This document shows positions 6,222 to 8,473 of a DNA stretch of 8,473 nt, one piece after another. Position numbers and translations under genes: made by a program. Each line of letters opens with the position of its first letter. Positions within the stretch are counted from its first letter, which is position 1. This DNA comes from Tissierellia bacterium (lineage in GTDB: Bacteria; Bacillota_A; Clostridia; Tissierellales; Peptoniphilaceae). The DNA lies in the NCBI GenBank assembly GCA_012513395.1, contig JAAZCH010000177.1:1-8473 (forward strand). The letters are read 5' to 3'. The notes beneath the pieces were generated by a model. That model was not told where the DNA came from and did no database searches. It saw only the letters and a list, made by a program, of their open reading frames with translations.

Positions 6222-6261
6222 ATGTAAAGAAACTTGCCATTTTGTAAAATTTTCTTTACAT
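6222..6261. promoter_or_regulatory. Candidate operator: 11-bp perfect inverted repeat overlapping the -35
   Basis: ATGTAAAGAAA (6222-6232) is repeated exactly in inverted form as TTTCTTTACAT (6251-6261), with 18 bp between. The right arm covers the -35 hexamer of the promoter for the gene at 6338, as expected for repressor binding. Further TGTAAA motifs lie at 6212-6217 and 6243-6248, so a cooperative array is possible. I do not recognise the regulator. Confidence 0.6.
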
Positions 6262-6307
6262 TTGTTGATTGTGATAGTATAATTTAGTATCAATAGAAGG
6301 CAAGTTT
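6230..6307. repeat. 9-bp inverted repeat flanking the promoter
   Basis: AAACTTGCC (6230-6238) and GGCAAGTTT (6299-6307) are exact inverse copies on either side of the -35/-10 region. AACTTG appears a third time at 6311-6316, where it forms a hairpin with CAAGTT (6301-6306) and loop TTTT in the leader. The arrangement could be a second operator pair or a leader hairpin. Confidence 0.5.
6255..6283 (+). promoter_or_regulatory. Sigma-A promoter of the cyclase-like gene
   Basis: TTTACA (6255-6260) and TATAAT (6278-6283) are separated by exactly 17 nt, a near-consensus vegetative promoter. Transcription would start near 6290, leaving a leader of about 48 nt before the ATG at 6338. Confidence 0.85.
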
Positions 6308-6337
6308 TTTAACTTGTGTAAAAAAGGAGGGGTTTTG

Positions 6338-6835
6338 ATGAAGATAGTAGATTTGAGTCTAAAGTTCAGGGAAGATGGATTAGAAGTTATCGGCACCAAG
6401 TGCGATCCTATGAATGCTGTAATTCCTAAAATAATTTCAGATTTAAATGGTATCGTGATAGACGTTTCCAACTTAATTGATGGAAAAATTACTGAAAATG
6501 ATATTGATCTTAGTAAGTTAGAAGAAAATTCATTTATAGTATTTTTTACTGGAAACAAGGAAAAAACAGATTTTTCACCTGAAATATCTATGACTTTATT
6601 ATGCGAATTGATTGACAGAAAAGTCAAAGCAATCGGCATGGATTTTCCAATTCTTCAAGGTTATTTTGAAAGCCCTATCAAAGATCTTTTCTCTAATTCA
6701 GAAATATTTTTTATAGAAAATTTAGATAATCTAGATAAAATTCTGGAAGTTTCAGATCACTTTGTTGCAAGCATATACTTGGAACATGATATCGGTGAAG
6801 ATAATACATGTAGAATCGTAGCAAGAGCATCGTAA
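6338..6835 (+). CDS. Divergent cyclase/kynurenine formamidase-like protein without the metal site
   Basis: The 165-residue product looks like a shortened member of the cyclase family (PF04199, which includes kynurenine formamidase; usually about 200-220 aa). Shared features are the opening VDLSL (4-8), IVIDVS (39-44), SFIVFFTGN (65-73), VKAIGMDFP (96-104) and IFFIENLDNLDKI (123-135), and an ending like RIVARAS. The hallmark metal-binding motif HxGTHxDxP appears only as VIGTKCDP (17-24), with no histidines, so metal hydrolysis is doubtful. The ATG at 6338 is chosen because AGGAGGGG (6325-6332) lies 5 nt upstream; a TTG at 6314 would extend the frame by 8 residues but falls in a hairpin before that site. 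The gene is monocistronic, with its own operator-like promoter and terminator. The family call is from recalled motifs and could be wrong. Confidence 0.7.
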   Translation: MKIVDLSLKFREDGLEVIGTKCDPMNAVIPKIISDLNGIVIDVSNLIDGKITENDIDLSKLEENSFIVFFTGNKEKTDFSPEISMTLLCELIDRKVKAIGMDFPILQGYFESPIKDLFSNSEIFFIENLDNLDKILEVSDHFVASIYLEHDIGEDNTCRIVARAS

Positions 6836-6841
6836 AAATTT

Positions 6842-6880
6842 AAGACCCGAAAGATTTTATTTCTTTCAGGTCTTTTTATT
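6842..6880 (+). terminator. Terminator between convergent genes
   Basis: AAGACC (6842-6847) pairs with GGTCTT (6869-6874), then after one mismatch GAAAGA (6849-6854) pairs with TTTCTTTC bases 6862-6867, leaving a 7-nt loop. A T-rich run follows. It starts 6 nt after the cyclase-like gene and ends just before the DUF1015 stop. On the minus strand the stem is followed by AAATTTTT, so it may serve both genes. Confidence 0.9.
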
Positions 6881-8116
6881 TTATTTCAATTTGTGTATAA
6901 ACAATCCAGATCTGAGTTTCGGCTCAAACCATGTGGATTTGGGCGGCATATTCTCTCCTGAGTCTGCCACGGCCACTAATTCTTCTATGGATGTGGGGAA
7001 CATGGAAAACGCCACTTCCATATCCGTTTCACATCGCCTTTCCAATTCTTTCAATCCTCTAATTCCTCCGACGAAGTCTATTCTGGAATTAGTTCTAGGG
7101 TCGTCGATTCCCAAAATGGGATTTAAAACCAAATCTTGTAATATAGATGCGTCCAAGGATTTTACAATGTCCGTTTCAATAAATGAATCTTTTATTTTTA
7201 GTTTATACCACTGTCCTTCTAAGAAAAGTCCAAAGTATCCCTTCCCTTCAGGGGAATAAGGACTAGTTGGAGATTTCTCTACTAAAAAGTTCTCTTCTAG
7301 CTTCTCAAGAAATTCATCTTTACTAAGTCCATTTAAATCCTTCACCACTCTATTATAGTCGAAGATTTTTGTAACTTCCATGGGAAATAAAACGGCTAAA
7401 AAATGATTATACTCTTCATCTCCTGTATAATTGGGGTTGTCTAATCTTCTCATCTTGGCTACTTTCGCTGCTGATGCGCTTCTGTGATGACCGTCTGCAA
7501 TATAAAGATTTTCTACTTCTAAAAATTCCTTTTCCAATTCGTGGGTGATTTTTTCATCAACAATCGCCCAAACTCTATGAGTAATTCCGTCTTCAGATGT
7601 AAATTCTACTTCTGGAGTTTTTGAAACTTCCTCTTCGATAATATTTTGGATTTCTTCTCTGGATTTATAAACCATGAAGATTGGTCCAGTATGGGCATCT
7701 AGTGCGTCTATGTGTTTCACTCTGTCTGCTTCTTTGTGAGCTATTGTGTTTTCGTGTTTCTTTATGGTTTCATTTAGATATTCATCCACTGATGTGCAGC
7801 ATACAAAACCCCTCTGGCTTCGTCCGTCCATAATCAACTCGTAAATATAAAAGCTAGGATTTTCATCTTGGACCAAATACTCTTTTTCCAATTTTTCCAT
7901 ATTCTCTTGAGCTTTTTTATATACGTTTTCTGACTTAGGATCACTTCCCTCTGGCATAGTAGCCAGGGGAAGATCCACTGCCAAAAAGCTGGCATTTTCT
8001 TTTTCTATTACTTTTCTAGCTTCTTCCACGTTGTAGACGTCATAGGGAAGAGCGGCCACATTCCTTGCAAATTCAGGTTTCGGTCTTACTCCTTTAAATG
8101 GTATAACTTTTGCCAT
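6881..8116 (-). CDS. DUF1015 family protein linked to serA
   Basis: This is a full-length DUF1015 (COG4198-type) protein of 411 residues, the usual size. Recognisable segments are RPKPEFARNVAALPYDVYN (11-29), the basic motif KKHENTIAHKEADRVKH (119-135), and the signature YIADGHHRSASAAKV (205-219), with its adjacent Asp and two His. It is cytoplasmic, with no signal peptide or membrane helix. ATG at 8116 has AGGAG (8127-8123) 6 nt upstream, and the serA stop codon (TAG) merges into this site, leaving only 9 nt between the genes. Tight pairing with serA is common in clostridia and suggests a role in serine metabolism. A kinase-like or SerB-like role has been proposed for relatives, but I cannot establish a reaction from the sequence. 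Confidence 0.93.
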   Translation of the reverse strand: MAKVIPFKGVRPKPEFARNVAALPYDVYNVEEARKVIEKENASFLAVDLPLATMPEGSDPKSENVYKKAQENMEKLEKEYLVQDENPSFYIYELIMDGRSQRGFVCCTSVDEYLNETIKKHENTIAHKEADRVKHIDALDAHTGPIFMVYKSREEIQNIIEEEVSKTPEVEFTSEDGITHRVWAIVDEKITHELEKEFLEVENLYIADGHHRSASAAKVAKMRRLDNPNYTGDEEYNHFLAVLFPMEVTKIFDYNRVVKDLNGLSKDEFLEKLEENFLVEKSPTSPYSPEGKGYFGLFLEGQWYKLKIKDSFIETDIVKSLDASILQDLVLNPILGIDDPRTNSRIDFVGGIRGLKELERRCETDMEVAFSMFPTSIEELVAVADSGENMPPKSTWFEPKLRSGLFIHKLK

Positions 8117-8125
8117 ATTACTCTC

Positions 8126-8473
8126 CTAATTTATAAGACGTACCTTTACCACGCCTTCAATTCCCTTTAGCTTTTCCAACAACTCTTCTGTAACGTTTCC
8201 GTCTATATCCACCATGGTATATGCCCAGCCGTTTTTGTGTTTGTTAGCTAATTCGGCGATATTTATATTTTCACTTGCAAAAATTGCTGTGATTTGTCCT
8301 AACATATTGGGGATATTTTTATGATTCACTGTAACTCTGTGATTATTTCTGCAAGGTCCCATGTCGATATTGGGAAAGTTTACAGAATTTTTTATGTTTC
8401 CATTTTCTAAATAATCCATCATTTGGAGGACTACCATTTTCGCAGAGTTTTCTTCACTTTCTGGAGTAGATGC
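8126..8473 (-). CDS. serA: D-3-phosphoglycerate dehydrogenase, C-terminal part (cut by window edge)
   Basis: The visible 115 residues are the end of SerA, which oxidises 3-phosphoglycerate to 3-phosphohydroxypyruvate with NAD+, the first step of serine synthesis. The frame stays open to the right edge. It begins STPESEENSAKMV and continues DYLENGNIKNSVNFPNI, the conserved end of the catalytic domain. From about HRVTVNHKNIPNMLGQI onward it is an ACT domain, the module that binds serine for feedback control in many SerA proteins. The methionine at 8437 is internal and not a start. The start and the NAD-binding domain lie outside the window. The DUF1015 gene follows after 9 nt, so the two form an operon that reads leftward. 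Confidence 0.95.
   Translation of the reverse strand, partial: ASTPESEENSAKMVVLQMMDYLENGNIKNSVNFPNIDMGPCRNNHRVTVNHKNIPNMLGQITAIFASENINIAELANKHKNGWAYTMVDIDGNVTEELLEKLKGIEGVVKVRLIN

Noticed and set aside
6314..6337. TTG start extending the cyclase-like protein by 8 residues
   Set aside because: The TTG lies in a leader hairpin, and the extension would be encoded by the Shine-Dalgarno sequence that serves the ATG at 6338.
6256..6639. Minus-strand open frame of 127 codons
   Set aside because: It is antisense to the cyclase-like gene and runs through its promoter and operator. No supporting ribosome site.
6891..7259. Plus-strand open frame of 122 codons
   Set aside because: It is antisense to the conserved DUF1015 gene, without a ribosome site or family resemblance.
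8126..8437. A separate 103-residue ACT-domain protein starting at 8437
   Set aside because: The frame continues upstream to the window edge with typical SerA sequence, so this Met is internal to serA.
1..8473. CRISPR array, tRNA/rRNA genes, insertion sequences, prophage integrase
   Set aside because: I looked for regular spaced repeats, tRNA-like cloverleaf motifs, transposase or integrase signatures and terminal repeats, and found none.

Overview
The window looks like a chromosomal segment of a low-GC Gram-positive anaerobe (Firmicutes; Clostridia/Tissierellia-like). The signs are a T-box leader, strong GGAGG-type ribosome binding sites, a TTG start, an ECF sigma factor paired with a DUF4367-type anti-sigma factor, and the serA-DUF1015 gene pair. 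The species cannot be fixed from the sequence alone.

Layout. (1) 1-3558, plus strand: the 3' part of a T-box riboswitch, then leuA, leuC and leuD, which overlap by a few bases, closed by a strong intrinsic terminator. leuB is absent here. (2) 3600-5683, minus strand: an ECF sigma factor gene (5023-5574) overlaps an anti-sigma factor gene (4343-5032). Downstream lie two very AT-rich genes for small membrane proteins (4252-3932 and 3878-3600). A 42-bp promoter-like block occurs twice at matching spacing, once before the sigma gene and once before the membrane pair. I read this as an autoregulated ECF circuit with a local target operon. (3) 5684-6221: more than 500 bases with no convincing intact gene. 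It holds a short perfect palindrome, several hairpins, a weak 69-codon ORF, and a minus-strand Cys-rich reading frame with no start codon, probably a gene remnant. (4) 6222-6880, plus strand: a single gene with an elaborate promoter region. A good sigma-A promoter (TTTACA-N17-TATAAT) has its -35 inside an 11-bp perfect inverted repeat. The product resembles the cyclase/kynurenine formamidase family but lacks the usual metal-binding histidines. (5) 6881-8473, minus strand: a complete DUF1015 gene following the 3' end of serA, which runs off the right edge.

How the parts work together. The left end makes branched-chain carbon for leucine and is controlled by tRNA charging. The right end belongs to serine synthesis. 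Between these housekeeping operons sits an accessory stretch with two separate regulatory systems. The strongest lead in the window is the ECF circuit and its unknown membrane proteins. The second is the operator-flanked, apparently metal-site-less cyclase-like protein. No function is claimed for either beyond what the sequence supports.
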